Shown in pieces: positions 34,867 through 43,193 of a DNA stretch of 64,000 nt. Under the pieces are notes generated by a model that made no database searches, was not told the DNA's origin, and worked only from the letters and a program-made list of their open reading frames with translations. A program made the position numbers and the translations under genes. The stretch lies in the NCBI RefSeq assembly GCF_040640155.1, contig NZ_JBFABE010000023.1, positions 1-64,000 of the forward strand, read 5' to 3'. The stretch is from Streptosporangium sp040640155. Lineage in GTDB: Bacteria; Actinomycetota; Actinomycetes; Streptosporangiales; Streptosporangiaceae. Every line of letters starts with the position of its first letter. Position 1 is the stretch's first letter.

Positions 34867-34894
34867 TGTCACGAACGCCCCGCCCGGACGCGTC
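34867..34894 (+). promoter_or_regulatory. Second ECF41-type promoter, before the oxidoreductase gene
   Basis: TGTCACG (34867-34873), 17-base spacer, CGTC (34891-34894), one base different from the consensus -35 and one base longer in spacing. It ends 8 bases before the ATG, nearly the same geometry as the sigma factor's own promoter. Confidence 0.65.
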
Positions 34895-34902
34895 CCAGGG
34901 GC

Positions 34903-36171
34903 ATGACACGACAGACGCGAGACATCAGCATCGTGGGCGGGGGGCTGGCGGGGCTCACCGCGGCCATCGCGTGCGCCGAGGGCGGCGCGCGGGTCACCCT
35001 CCACGAGGCCCATCGGCAACTGGGCGGCCGGGCCCGCAGCACCGGCGGCCGGTACGTCGCCAACGACGGCACCCACGTCTTCTACTCCGACGGCGAGCCG
35101 TGGCGCTGGCTGGCGGCCAGGGGCCTGGTCCAGCCGTACACCAGGCTCCCCCTCGGCGCGCTGGCCAGGACCAGGTTCCGGCACGGCGGCCGGCTCGGCG
35201 GACCGCCGATGTCGCTGGTGAAGGCCCTGGCCAGGCGGCGCCTGCGGGCTCCGGCCGACGAGGACTTCGCCACCTGGGCCGGGCGCCGTTTCGGGGAGGA
35301 GGGGATGCGCGCCGCCGCCGGGCTGGTCGGCGTGGTCACCTACGACGCGAACCCCGGGCGGCTGTCCGCGGCGTTCGTCTGGGAGCGGATGCTGCGGGTG
35401 GCGGCGCCGCGCTTCCCGGCGCCGCGCTACGTCGTCGGCGGCTGGGGGCGGGTGATCGACCGGATGGCGGTCCACGCGCGCGACCTGGGCGTGCGGATCG
35501 AGACCGGTTCGCGGGTGGACACGCTGCCCGAGGACACCCCGGTGATCGTGGCGACCTCCCTGGAGGCCGCCAGGCCCCTGCTGCGGGACGTGTCGCTGCG
35601 CTGGGAGAGCGGCAGGGCCGTCCTGCTCGACCTCGGCCTGCGCGAACGCGCGGGCGACCTCTTCCTCGTCTCCGACCTGGACGAGGGCGGGTTCCTGGAA
35701 CGCTACAGCCTGCCCGACCCGTCGCTGGCCCCCGCCGGCCACTCCCTCTGCCAGCTCCAGATGCCCATGCGGGCGGGCGAGACCAAGGACGAGGCGGTCG
35801 CGCGGGCGGAGCGGGTGGCCGACCTCGGGCTGCCCGGCTGGCGGGAGCGGACGACCTGGCGCCGGGAGGCCGTGTGCAACGGTCGCACCGGCGCCCTGGA
35901 CCTGCCGGGGACCACCTGGTGGGACCGGCCGGCGATCGAGCGGGGGGAAGGCGTCTGGCTGGCGGGCGACTCGGTGGCGGCACCGGGCCTGCTCAGCGAG
36001 GTCTCCTCGAACAGCGCGCTGATCGCCGCGGCAGCGGCGCTGCGGGCGGTGGGCCGGGAGCCGGGCCGGGAGCCGGGCCGGGAGCCGGGCCGGGAGCCGG
36101 GCCGTGGAGGGGGCCGTGGAGGGGGCCGGGGGCGGGGGCGGGGGCCGCGGCACCTCTCCCGTTCCACCTAG
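34903..36171 (+). CDS. FAD-dependent NAD(P)-binding oxidoreductase (amine oxidase/desaturase-like)
   Basis: A 422-residue flavoprotein. The N-terminal dinucleotide fold is ISIVGGGLAGLTAAIACAEGGARVTLHEA, followed by the GG-doublet LGGRARS, and the C-terminal FAD site is GVWLAGDSVAAPGLLSEVSSNSALIAAAA. The core resembles protoporphyrinogen oxidase, phytoene desaturase and amine oxidases without identifying a substrate. The last 45 residues are a Gly/Arg/Glu/Pro repeat encoded by 12-bp DNA repeats, absent from relatives and probably recent. It lies 64 bases after the ECF41 gene behind an ECF41-type promoter, the position normally taken by the sigma factor's target gene. Confidence 0.88.
   Translation: MTRQTRDISIVGGGLAGLTAAIACAEGGARVTLHEAHRQLGGRARSTGGRYVANDGTHVFYSDGEPWRWLAARGLVQPYTRLPLGALARTRFRHGGRLGGPPMSLVKALARRRLRAPADEDFATWAGRRFGEEGMRAAAGLVGVVTYDANPGRLSAAFVWERMLRVAAPRFPAPRYVVGGWGRVIDRMAVHARDLGVRIETGSRVDTLPEDTPVIVATSLEAARPLLRDVSLRWESGRAVLLDLGLRERAGDLFLVSDLDEGGFLERYSLPDPSLAPAGHSLCQLQMPMRAGETKDEAVARAERVADLGLPGWRERTTWRREAVCNGRTGALDLPGTTWWDRPAIERGEGVWLAGDSVAAPGLLSEVSSNSALIAAAAALRAVGREPGREPGREPGREPGRGGGRGGGRGRGRGPRHLSRST
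36051..36122 (+). repeat. Six 12-bp tandem repeats in the oxidoreductase 3' end
   Basis: Four copies of GGGCCGGGAGCC followed by two of GGGCCGTGGAGG. They encode the GREP/GRGG tail of the oxidoreductase. The unit length keeps the frame, so copy-number change alters only tail length. Confidence 0.85.
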
Positions 36172-36255
36172 TCCCCTCATCCCCCGCTCCCGGCTCACCG
36201 GCCTCCCGCACACGGTCCGTCCGCCCCCTCGGCCCGTCCGGACCGGCCGGTCCGT

Positions 36256-36873
36256 TCAATCCGCCCGGTCCGCCCCGGGCCGGACGCGGCGCGCGTAGGC
36301 ACGGGCCGCCCGGGCGCGGTCGCCGCAGCGGGTCGAGCACCAGTGGCGGCGGCCGTGCCGCAGCAGGTAGCGGTCACAGGGGGCGGAGGTGCAGGCGGTG
36401 AGGCGTCCGGAGTCCGGGCCGGTGAGCAGGTCCGCGGCGTCGGCGGCGAGGACCGCCAGGGCGTGGTCGACGATCCGGGTGAGGGGGTGGGAGGCGGCGC
36501 GGTACAGGCCGCGCGCGGGGTCCCAGCACAGCAGGGAGGCCGCGGGGACCCGGGTGAGCGCGTCGTTGACGGCGGTGAGCGCCCCGGCGGGCGCGGGCAG
36601 CGCGCCGACCCGGGCGGCGAGCAGCGCCCTGACCTGCTCGCGCAGCGACCTGAGCTGTGCCGCGCACATCTCCTGCAGCCCGGCGTCGGGCGGGGCGAGG
36701 TCGCGTTCGGCGAGCCACCGGCCGGCGGCGGCGGGGGTGCCGAGAAGGTCGGCGAACCGGTCGCCGGGCAAGGTGAAGGCGGTGTTGGCCAAGTCGAGGG
36801 CAAGATACCGCTCCACGCCGGGCGCCGGTGGTAGGACGGGGTCGACGGTCACGGTCTCCTCCATGTCCCTCAT
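36256..36873 (-). CDS. ABATE / CGNR-type zinc-finger transcriptional regulator
   Basis: A 205-residue regulator: an N-terminal ABATE domain (LALDLANTAF start, ending near residue 130) and a C-terminal CGNR zinc finger. The finger has four Cys in CTSAPCDRY...WCSTRCGDRARAARAYARR; the eponymous CGNR is CGDR here, a conservative variant. These proteins are thought to bind DNA through the finger region. The start is ambiguous (36864, 36873 or 36891); the last would overlap an operator-like repeat, so 36873 is preferred. It is divergent from a metallo-hydrolase gene, with three copies of a 9-10-bp motif in between, indicating autoregulation and control of that neighbour. Confidence 0.85.
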   Translation of the reverse strand: MRDMEETVTVDPVLPPAPGVERYLALDLANTAFTLPGDRFADLLGTPAAAGRWLAERDLAPPDAGLQEMCAAQLRSLREQVRALLAARVGALPAPAGALTAVNDALTRVPAASLLCWDPARGLYRAASHPLTRIVDHALAVLAADAADLLTGPDSGRLTACTSAPCDRYLLRHGRRHWCSTRCGDRARAARAYARRVRPGADRAD

Positions 36874-36889
36874 GGTATGACTTGCCGTC

Positions 36890-36943
36890 ATCCGTGAGAA
36901 CTCATACCGTTCCTCACGGATAAACCCCTTCTCATCCGTGAGG
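36890..36943. promoter_or_regulatory. Operator array between CGNR regulator and MBL hydrolase
   Basis: Three copies of ATCCGTGAG: forward at 36890-36898, reverse (CCTCACGGAT) at 36912-36921, and forward at 36934-36943. Copies two and three form a perfect inverted repeat with 10-bp arms and a 12-base spacer. They fill the divergent promoter region and are the best candidate site for the CGNR regulator. Confidence 0.7.
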
Positions 36944-36953
36944 TGCTTTTCTC

Positions 36954-37718
36954 ATGACCGATGGCGACACCCTCGACGAGCAGATCCCCGTCCGCGTCCT
37001 CGGCGGCCCGACCGCCCTCGTCGAGTACGGCGGGCTGCGGTTCCTCACCGACCCGACCTTCGACGCCCCCGGCGACTACCCGGTGCCCGGCGGCAGCCTG
37101 ACCAAGACCGCGCCCGCCGCCGCCGCTCCGGCGGACCTCGGCCCGGTCGACGTGATCCTGCTCTCCCACGACGAGCATCCCGACAACCTCGACCACTCCG
37201 GCCGGGCCCTGCTGTCCGACGTCCCGCTCACCCTCACCACCCCCGGCGGCGCCGGCCGCCTGGGCGGCAACGCCCGGGGCCTGGCGCCGTGGGAGCCGGT
37301 CGAGCTGCCGCGTCCCGGCGGGGGCACCGTGACCGTGACCGGCGCGCCCGCCCTGCACGGCCCGGAGGGGGCCGAGGCGCTCCTCGGGGAGGTCGTCGGC
37401 TTCGTCCTGACCGCGGACGACCTGCCCACGGTCTACGTCAGCGGCGACAATGCCTCGCTGGACCTGGTCAAGGAGATCGCCGAGCGGTTCGGGCCGGTGG
37501 ACACGGCCGTCCTCTTCGCCGGGGCTCCCCGCATTCCCGCGCTCCTCGACGGCGCGCTGCTCGTGCTGGACAGCGTCCAGGCGGCCGAGGCGGCGGCGCT
37601 CCTCGGCGCGCGCAGGGTGGTTCCCGTCCACTTCGACAGCTGGGCCCACTTCACCGAGGGCCGCGACGCCCTGGTGGACGCCTTCACCGCGGCGGGCCTG
37701 GCGGGCCGCCTGCGCTGA
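36954..37718 (+). CDS. MBL-fold metallo-hydrolase (UlaG-like)
   Basis: A 254-residue metallo-beta-lactamase-fold protein. VLGGPTALVEYGGLRFLTDPTFD at the N-terminus and the metal motif SHDEHPDNLDHSG (a variant HxHxDxLD with an extra Glu) are family landmarks. Later the DNAS segment VYVSGDNASLDLV supplies an acidic ligand and VVPVHFDSWAHFTEG the last His. RomA/UlaG relatives hydrolyse lactones, phosphodiesters or other esters; the substrate is not known. The GAGGTG site precedes the ATG by about 10 bases. It is the likely target of the divergent CGNR regulator. Confidence 0.87.
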   Translation: MTDGDTLDEQIPVRVLGGPTALVEYGGLRFLTDPTFDAPGDYPVPGGSLTKTAPAAAAPADLGPVDVILLSHDEHPDNLDHSGRALLSDVPLTLTTPGGAGRLGGNARGLAPWEPVELPRPGGGTVTVTGAPALHGPEGAEALLGEVVGFVLTADDLPTVYVSGDNASLDLVKEIAERFGPVDTAVLFAGAPRIPALLDGALLVLDSVQAAEAAALLGARRVVPVHFDSWAHFTEGRDALVDAFTAAGLAGRLR

Positions 37719-37811
37719 GCGCGGGCGCGCACGGCGGCGCCGGTCCCCGCCCGCTCTCCGGCCGGCCGGGGCCCCGAGGCGGGAGCGCCGGTCGTCGCCT
37801 CGGCGAGGCCC

Positions 37812-39041
37812 TCAGCGGGCGAGGGCTCCCTCGTCCTCCAGGTGACCCGGGCGGCCGGCGTACCAGCCCGCCACGAGCTGCGCGGCGACCACGGCGAACA
37901 GCAGCAGGAACGGCATCGTCCAGCCGCCGCTCGACTCGTGCAGGATGCCGACGACCAGGGGCCCCGCGCCCGCGATGAGGTAGCCGGTGCTCTGCCCGAA
38001 GGCCGAGAGCGCGGCCGTGGCCTCGGGGGTGCGGGTGCGCATGGCGAGCATGGTCAGCGCCAGCGGGAACGATCCCATGCCGATGCCGACCAGGCTCGCG
38101 AAGACCCAGGCCAGGGACGACGGCGCGAGCCAGAGCCCCAGGAAGCCCGCCGTGTAGAAGAGCACGAAGGCGACCACCACGGGCCGCTGGTCGGTGAACC
38201 GGGAGGCGATCGCGGGCACGAGGAGCGAGACCGGGATGCCGATGGCGGTGAAGACGCCCAGCACCAAGCCCGCCTGCGCGGTGGTGTAGCCACCGTCGAC
38301 GAGGATCTTCGGCAGGAAGCCGAACATGATGTAGGCGACCATGCTCTGCGTGCCGAAGTAGGCGGCGACCGCCCAGGCCAGCCTGCTGCGGAGCAGGGCA
38401 CGGGCTCCGGTGCCGCCGTCCGTGCCGGCCCCCGCCGGCTCACGGCGCGAGAGCACGAGCCACGGGACGGCGGCGACGGCGGCGAGCGCTCCCCACACCC
38501 CCAGCGCGACGTGCCAGTTGCCGTCGGCGGCCCGCTCGATGGGCACGGTCGCGGCGGCCGCGAGCATCGTGCCCACCGCGAGGGCGGTGGTGTAGACGGT
38601 GGTCATGGCCCCGGCCCTGCCGGGGAAGTGGCGCTTGATGAGGCTGGGGATCAGCACGTTGCCCACCGCGCCGCCCGACAGCGCCAGCGCGCTGCTGTAG
38701 AGGAACACCTCGGCCGAGCCGACCATCGAACGGATCAGCAGGCCGGCGCCGAGCACGAGGAGCGACAGGAGCAGCAGGCGGTGCTCGCCGACCCTCCTGG
38801 CCAGGGCCGGGGTCACCGCGCCGACGGAGGCGAAGATGAGCACGGGCAGGGTGGTGAGCAGGCCGACCCCGGCGGCGGACATTCCGAGCGCCGAGGTGAT
38901 GTGGTCGAGAACCGGCCCGACGCTCGTGACGGCGGTGCGCAGGTTGAGCGCAGCGAGGATGATCCCCAGCACGAGCAGCCAGGCGAGGGAGCCGTTCGTG
39001 CCGGTGGTACGGCCCCTGGTCTGATGGGTGAGCACGCTCAT
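37812..39041 (-). CDS. MFS transporter, CynX/NimT family
   Basis: A 409-residue 12-TM transporter. The opening LVLGIILAALNLRTAVTSVGPVLDHITSALGMS and the HFPGRAGAMTTVYTTALAVG motif are typical of the CynX/NimT branch (cyanate, nitroimidazole and other small compounds). The C-terminal tail is short. ATG 39041 is preceded by GAGGAGGACT at about 11 bases, so spacing is loose. A palindromic operator-like site lies 30 bases upstream. Substrate cannot be inferred; export of a toxic small molecule is plausible. Confidence 0.88.
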   Translation of the reverse strand: MSVLTHQTRGRTTGTNGSLAWLLVLGIILAALNLRTAVTSVGPVLDHITSALGMSAAGVGLLTTLPVLIFASVGAVTPALARRVGEHRLLLLSLLVLGAGLLIRSMVGSAEVFLYSSALALSGGAVGNVLIPSLIKRHFPGRAGAMTTVYTTALAVGTMLAAAATVPIERAADGNWHVALGVWGALAAVAAVPWLVLSRREPAGAGTDGGTGARALLRSRLAWAVAAYFGTQSMVAYIMFGFLPKILVDGGYTTAQAGLVLGVFTAIGIPVSLLVPAIASRFTDQRPVVVAFVLFYTAGFLGLWLAPSSLAWVFASLVGIGMGSFPLALTMLAMRTRTPEATAALSAFGQSTGYLIAGAGPLVVGILHESSGGWTMPFLLLFAVVAAQLVAGWYAGRPGHLEDEGALAR

Positions 39042-39070
39042 GCGGGTTCCAGTCCTCCTCGGTGGTTCAT

Positions 39071-39089
39071 CCAATCGTAGGATGATTGG
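39071..39089. promoter_or_regulatory. Palindromic site upstream of the CynX/NimT-type gene
   Basis: CCAATC and GATTGG, perfect 6-bp arms with a 7-base centre. A second, overlapping ATCC...GGAT dyad is present. On the minus strand it covers the likely -10 region of the transporter gene, as a repressor site would. Confidence 0.45.
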
Positions 39090-39169
39090 CTGACCACGAC
39101 TGTAACAGGACTGAAACCTGGCTTTGTTCCTGACCGGTGGGTCGCGCCGCACATTGCTGACAACGTGAA

Positions 39170-39208
39170 AGCCGGGCCGCGCCCCTCTTTACAGGGCGTG
39201 ACCCGGCT
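39170..39208 (-). terminator. Hairpin after the SRPBCC gene
   Basis: AGCCGGG...CCCGGCT with an inner CGCCC/GGGCG stem, 78 bases after the stop of the SRPBCC gene and reading leftwards into TTTCACG. A plausible terminator that separates it from the transporter gene. Confidence 0.5.
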
Positions 39209-39285
39209 CTCTCACACGTGGCGCCGACCCCGGCTCCGAGGCCCGGGACCCGGACGGGCCGGGCACCGGGCGGGCGGGGCGGTCG

Positions 39286-39957
39286 TCAGATACGCGGCCC
39301 GGGAGTGGCCGGCGGCTCCTCGCCGAGGCCACGACCGGGGCCCGGCAGCGGCGTGCCGCCGGGAGGGGGAAGCGCGGAGTCCGGCGGGTAGGTCCCGCCC
39401 ACCGTGCGCGGCGGGGCGGGCTCGTCGAAGCCCGCGACGCCGCCACCACCGGCGACGCCCGTACCGGAGCCGCCCGTCAGGCCGCCCTCGGCACCGCGCT
39501 CGTGCGGACCGGGCACCTCGCCGCGCCAGGCACCGGTCTCGTCGCCGCGCGACTCGATGAAGGTCTTGAAACGCTCCATGTCGCCACGGATGCGCAGGCG
39601 GACGATCTGCAGCCAGTCACCCACCGTCTCGACGAACCCCTCGGGGTCGTAGTCGAGCTGGAGCGTGACCCGGGTGGTGTCCGGGCCGAGGCGGTGGAAG
39701 GTCACCACGCCGGCCTGGTGCGGCCGCTCCACGGACTTCCACGCCACCCGCTCGTCAGGGTGCTGCTCGGTGATCTCCGCCTCGAACTCCCGGTGAACCC
39801 CGGCGATCTCGACGACCCACGCGGTACGCGTGTCGCTCAGCTGCTTGATCGACTCGACGCCTTCCATGAACTCCGGAAAGCTCTCGAACTGGGTCCACTG
39901 GTTGTACGCGGTCCGGATGGGAACGTTGACGTCAACGGACTGTTCAATCGTGCTCAT
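39286..39957 (-). CDS. SRPBCC-family protein with disordered C-terminal tail
   Basis: A 223-residue protein. Residues 1-140 form an SRPBCC/cyclase-type domain: QSVDVNVPIRTAYNQWTQFESFPEFMEGVESIKQ, WVVEIAGVHREFEAEITEQHPDERVAWKS, and a C-terminal helix DWLQIVRLRIRGDMERFKTFIESR. It is like the stress-associated polyketide-cyclase-type proteins of actinobacteria. From about residue 145 the chain is Gly/Pro-rich low complexity with no recognisable fold. The ATG at 39957 is preceded by GGGAGG. The gene appears monocistronic. Confidence 0.85.
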   Translation of the reverse strand: MSTIEQSVDVNVPIRTAYNQWTQFESFPEFMEGVESIKQLSDTRTAWVVEIAGVHREFEAEITEQHPDERVAWKSVERPHQAGVVTFHRLGPDTTRVTLQLDYDPEGFVETVGDWLQIVRLRIRGDMERFKTFIESRGDETGAWRGEVPGPHERGAEGGLTGGSGTGVAGGGGVAGFDEPAPPRTVGGTYPPDSALPPPGGTPLPGPGRGLGEEPPATPGPRI

Positions 39958-40023
39958 GACCGTGCCTCCCTTGTGGTTTGGTCGGTTCGAAGAGCAGAGC
40001 TGCCCGGAACGGGACGGACCTAA

Positions 40024-40404
40024 CTAACGACGTCGTAAAAGCCAGTAAAGACCCAGCAGCGGCAGCACGAGCGGGATGAAGAGGTAGCCGCTCCCGTAGC
40101 CCGACCAGACCGTGGCCCGCGGGAAGGACTCGGGATCGATCATCCCGAGCGTGCCGACGACGAGCACCCCGGCCAGCTCGATCCCGCAGGCGACCAGGGC
40201 CAGCGTCCTGTTCCCCCTGACCAGGGCCACGGTGAGCACGAGGTAGACGGCCGCGGCGAACGCCGACAGCGCGTAGGCCAGCGGCGCCTCGCCGAACCGC
40301 GTCGCGATCTGCACGGCGGCGCGGGCCCCGGCCGCCAGGGCGAACACCCCGTAGACCGCCACCAGCACGCGCCCGGGGCCGGTGCCGATCGCCGGTTCGC
40401 TCAC
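40024..40404 (-). CDS. Small integral membrane protein (second of a coupled pair)
   Basis: A 126-residue protein with four predicted TM helices (about 13-33, 43-62, 68-90, 103-123) and a basic C-terminus WLLRRR. The longer frame upstream reads through the neighbouring gene; GTG 40404 overlaps that gene's stop by four bases, which indicates translational coupling. I know pairs like this in actinobacteria only as conserved membrane proteins of unknown function. Confidence 0.72.
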   Translation of the reverse strand: MSEPAIGTGPGRVLVAVYGVFALAAGARAAVQIATRFGEAPLAYALSAFAAAVYLVLTVALVRGNRTLALVACGIELAGVLVVGTLGMIDPESFPRATVWSGYGSGYLFIPLVLPLLGLYWLLRRR

Positions 40405-40763
40405 GCCAGTCCCTGCCAGATCTGGAGCAGCCGGCCGACCATGCCGGGAATCGCGAAACCGGCCACCGCGATCACCGCGGACCCCCAGCGCGAGCGCTCG
40501 GCGTACCCCAGGAACAGCGCCACCGGCGGGATCAGCACGGTGCCCGCGAGATAGCCGACGACGGTGGCCGTCCCCGGCGGGCCCTCTCCCCGTGCCAGCG
40601 CGGCGGCCACGACCCCGGCCTGGACGAGCAGGCCGAGCTCCAGCACCGCGAGCGCGACCGGCAGCACCCGTCCCATCGCCCTGTCGCGCGCGGTGTTCAG
40701 CAGGGCCCACACGCCGATCACCAGTGACAGCACGATCAGGCCCGTCGCGAGCGGCCCGATCAT
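40401..40763 (-). CDS. Small integral membrane protein (first of a coupled pair)
   Basis: A 120-residue protein with four predicted TM helices, beginning MIGPLATGLIVLSLVIGVWALLN and ending IPGMVGRLLQIWQGLA. The frame is open further upstream, but that part is encoded by 9-bp GGAGCTC-type repeats (about 40779-40814) and is not protein-like, so ATG 40763 is chosen. It is coupled to the next gene by a four-base overlap and probably forms a heteromeric membrane complex with it. No function known. Confidence 0.7.
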   Translation of the reverse strand: MIGPLATGLIVLSLVIGVWALLNTARDRAMGRVLPVALAVLELGLLVQAGVVAAALARGEGPPGTATVVGYLAGTVLIPPVALFLGYAERSRWGSAVIAVAGFAIPGMVGRLLQIWQGLA

Positions 40764-40894
40764 CGAGGCCTCGCGGTGCCCGCGGAGCTCACGGAGCTCG
40801 CGGAGCTCGGGGAGTCGGAGAACATGAGCAGCAGGGTACTGCCCGGCACCGGCGCCCATCCGCCCGCCCGGCCCGTGCCGCGTACCCTGGGCCG

Positions 40895-41449
40895 GTGGAC
40901 AGGATCCTGGTCAGCGCCTGCCTGATGGGGCGCAAGGTTCGGTACGACGGTGCGGCGAAGACCAGCGAGGACGCGCTGCTGGCCACCTGGCGGCGGCAGG
41001 GGCGGCTGGTGGCGTTCTGCCCGGAGGTGGAGGGCGGGCTGCCCGTCCCGCGCCCGGCTGCGGAGATCGAGGGGGGCGCCGGGGGCGCCGCCGTGCTCGA
41101 CGGCACGGCCCGGGTGCTCACCGCCGACGGCGCCGACGTCACCGCGCCCTTCCTGGCCGGCGCGCGGGCGGCGCTGGAGGCCGCCCGCTCCTGTGGCGCG
41201 CGGGTGGCGATCCTCAAGGAGGGCAGCCCCTCCTGCGGCAGCCTGGCCGTCCACGACGGCGCCTTCGGCGGCGGGCGGGTGCCGGGGAACGGTGTCACCA
41301 CCGCCCTGCTGGAACGCAACGGGATCGCGGTCTTCGGCGAGGAGCGCGTCGCCGAGGCCGCCGCGCGACTACGCGACCTCGGCGACGCCGGCGCCCTGGA
41401 GGGCGCCGGCGTCCCCGATGAGACCGGCGTCAGGAGATGTCGACCCTGA
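40895..41449 (+). CDS. DUF523 family protein
   Basis: A 184-residue cytoplasmic protein with all DUF523 hallmarks: ILVSACLMGRKVRYDG, FCPEVEGGLPVPRPAAEI, and ILKEGSPSCGS. The conserved Cys residues could bind metal or act as thiols. The family often accompanies DUF1722 or YbgA-like proteins, none of which is present here. Function remains unknown. GTG 40895 begins at the conserved motif. Its stop lies inside the 3' end of the convergent sugar dehydrogenase gene (20-base overlap). Confidence 0.88.
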   Translation: MDRILVSACLMGRKVRYDGAAKTSEDALLATWRRQGRLVAFCPEVEGGLPVPRPAAEIEGGAGGAAVLDGTARVLTADGADVTAPFLAGARAALEAARSCGARVAILKEGSPSCGSLAVHDGAFGGGRVPGNGVTTALLERNGIAVFGEERVAEAAARLRDLGDAGALEGAGVPDETGVRRCRP

Positions 41450-43193
41450 GGATGCGGTCGGAGCCGGCGGGTTCACCCCCGCCGGCGTCGGCGTTGGTCG
41501 TGGTCAGCCAGAGCCGGTTGGCTCCCGGCACCGCGACCACGGTGCGCAGCCTGCCGTAGGTGCCCACGTAGTAGGCGACCGGCGTGCCGGTGGCCTCCCC
41601 GGCCTCCAGGGGGATCCGCCAGAGCCGCTCACCGCGCTGCGCCGCCATGTAGACCGCGTCGCCGACGACCGCGACGGCGCTGGGCGAGGCGGTGCTCACC
41701 GTCCACTGGCGCTTGGGGTTCTCCATGCCGGCCACGGAACAGCTCCCCTCGCAGGTGGGCCAGCCGTAGTTGAGGCCCGGCTTGATCAGGTTGAGCTCGT
41801 CGAACTGGCTGTTGCCGAACTCCGCCTGCCACAGCCGTCCCCGCGAGTCCCAGGCGATGCCCTGCGGGTTGCGGTGACCGTAGCTGTAGACGAGCGTGCC
41901 GAACGGGTTGCCCGGGGCGGGCTGCCCCGCGGTGGTCATCCGCAGGACCTTGCCGGCGAGCGAGTCGCGGTTCTGCGCGTTGGCGGTGACCTGCGCGTCA
42001 CCGGTGGTGGCGTACAGGTACCCGTCCGGGCCGAAGGCCAGCCGGCCGCCGTTGTGGTAGCGGTTCTTGGGGATGTTCCGCACCAGGGCCGTGTAGCCGC
42101 TCAGCGAGGTGCCGTCGTAGGTCATCCGGGCGATCCGGTTGCCCTCGGAGGCGGTGTGGAAGAAGTAGACGTAGCGGTTGCTCGTCCAGTTCGGGTCCAC
42201 CGCGACCCCCAGCAGGCCGCCCTCGCCGCCGGTGCCCATCGTCTCGGGCACGGTGCCGACCAGCGTCCTGGCGCCCGACAGGGCGGTGCGGTAGACGCGG
42301 AAGCTGTCGCGTTCGGTGACCAGCGCGTTCTGCCCGTCCGGCAGCCAGGCCACGCCCCACGGGACCGTCCAGCCGGTGGAGATCTGGGTGATGCCCGACG
42401 GCACCCCGCCGCCGCACGCCGCGGTGGTGAAGGTGACGGTCCCGCTCTGGGCCGAGACGTTGCCCGCGGCGTCCCTCGCCACCACGTGCAGCGAGTACGG
42501 GCTGGCGCACGCCAGGCCGGTGACCGTGACGGAGGTGGCCGGCGGCGAGCCGGTGACGGTGGCGTAGACGGTGCTCCCGCTGCGCACCTCGTAGGAGGTC
42601 ACACCGGTGTTGTCGGAGGAGGCGGTCCAGCTCAGGGTCGCCGTGGTGGCGGTGACGGCGGACCGGGTCAGGCCGGACGGCGCGGTCGGGGGCGCGGTGT
42701 CCGACGAGCCGGTCTCCAGGTCGAGGTGGTCGAGGTTGGGGTTGCCGCCCGCCGTGGTCGCGGTGACCCGGATCGTGTTGGCGCCGGCCCGCAGCGTGAC
42801 CGTGAGCGTGCTGGTCGCCCAGGTGTTCCAGGCCCCGGTCGGGCCGAAGGCGCGGGCCGCGGAGACCACCGTGCCGTTGACGGAGACGTCGCCGGGACGG
42901 TTGCCGGTCGAGCCGTTGGCGTAGCGCAGGGCCACGGTCGCGGTGCCCGCGCTCGCCGCCTGGACCGTCCACTCCACGTAGGAGCCCGCGACGTTGTCGC
43001 CGTTGACGAAGCCCGTACCGGAGTAGCCGGCGTGGTTGGACTCGGCCACCCCCTGGGAGATGCGGGCGCTCTCGGCCTCGTAGCGGGTGGCCGCGCCTGC
43101 CGGGCTCACCGTCGCGACGGTCGTCATCAGCGCCAGAGCCGTCGCCAGGAGGCCGCCGAGCGCCTTCCGTGTCCTGGATCCCTCTGATCTCAT
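41430..43193 (-). CDS. Secreted PQQ-type sugar dehydrogenase with CBM and FN3 domains
   Basis: A 587-residue secreted enzyme. The signal peptide ends at about SPAGAA (residue 34). A CBM6/35-like domain (about 36-160) begins RYEAESARISQGVAESNHAGYSGTGFV. A fibronectin type III domain (about 167-257) follows, with PPTAPSGLTRSAVTATTATLSW. Then comes the soluble glucose/sorbosone dehydrogenase propeller (about 268-585), with WGVAWLPDG, GEGGLLGVAVDP, HNGGRLAFGPDGYLYATTGD and YGHRNPQGIAW. These fit aldose dehydrogenases that oxidise sugars with PQQ; the CBM suggests it works while bound to polysaccharide. A perfect LacI-type palindrome lies 72 bases upstream, so carbohydrate induction is likely. AAGGAG precedes the ATG. 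Confidence 0.93.
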   Translation of the reverse strand: MRSEGSRTRKALGGLLATALALMTTVATVSPAGAATRYEAESARISQGVAESNHAGYSGTGFVNGDNVAGSYVEWTVQAASAGTATVALRYANGSTGNRPGDVSVNGTVVSAARAFGPTGAWNTWATSTLTVTLRAGANTIRVTATTAGGNPNLDHLDLETGSSDTAPPTAPSGLTRSAVTATTATLSWTASSDNTGVTSYEVRSGSTVYATVTGSPPATSVTVTGLACASPYSLHVVARDAAGNVSAQSGTVTFTTAACGGGVPSGITQISTGWTVPWGVAWLPDGQNALVTERDSFRVYRTALSGARTLVGTVPETMGTGGEGGLLGVAVDPNWTSNRYVYFFHTASEGNRIARMTYDGTSLSGYTALVRNIPKNRYHNGGRLAFGPDGYLYATTGDAQVTANAQNRDSLAGKVLRMTTAGQPAPGNPFGTLVYSYGHRNPQGIAWDSRGRLWQAEFGNSQFDELNLIKPGLNYGWPTCEGSCSVAGMENPKRQWTVSTASPSAVAVVGDAVYMAAQRGERLWRIPLEAGEATGTPVAYYVGTYGRLRTVVAVPGANRLWLTTTNADAGGGEPAGSDRILRVDIS

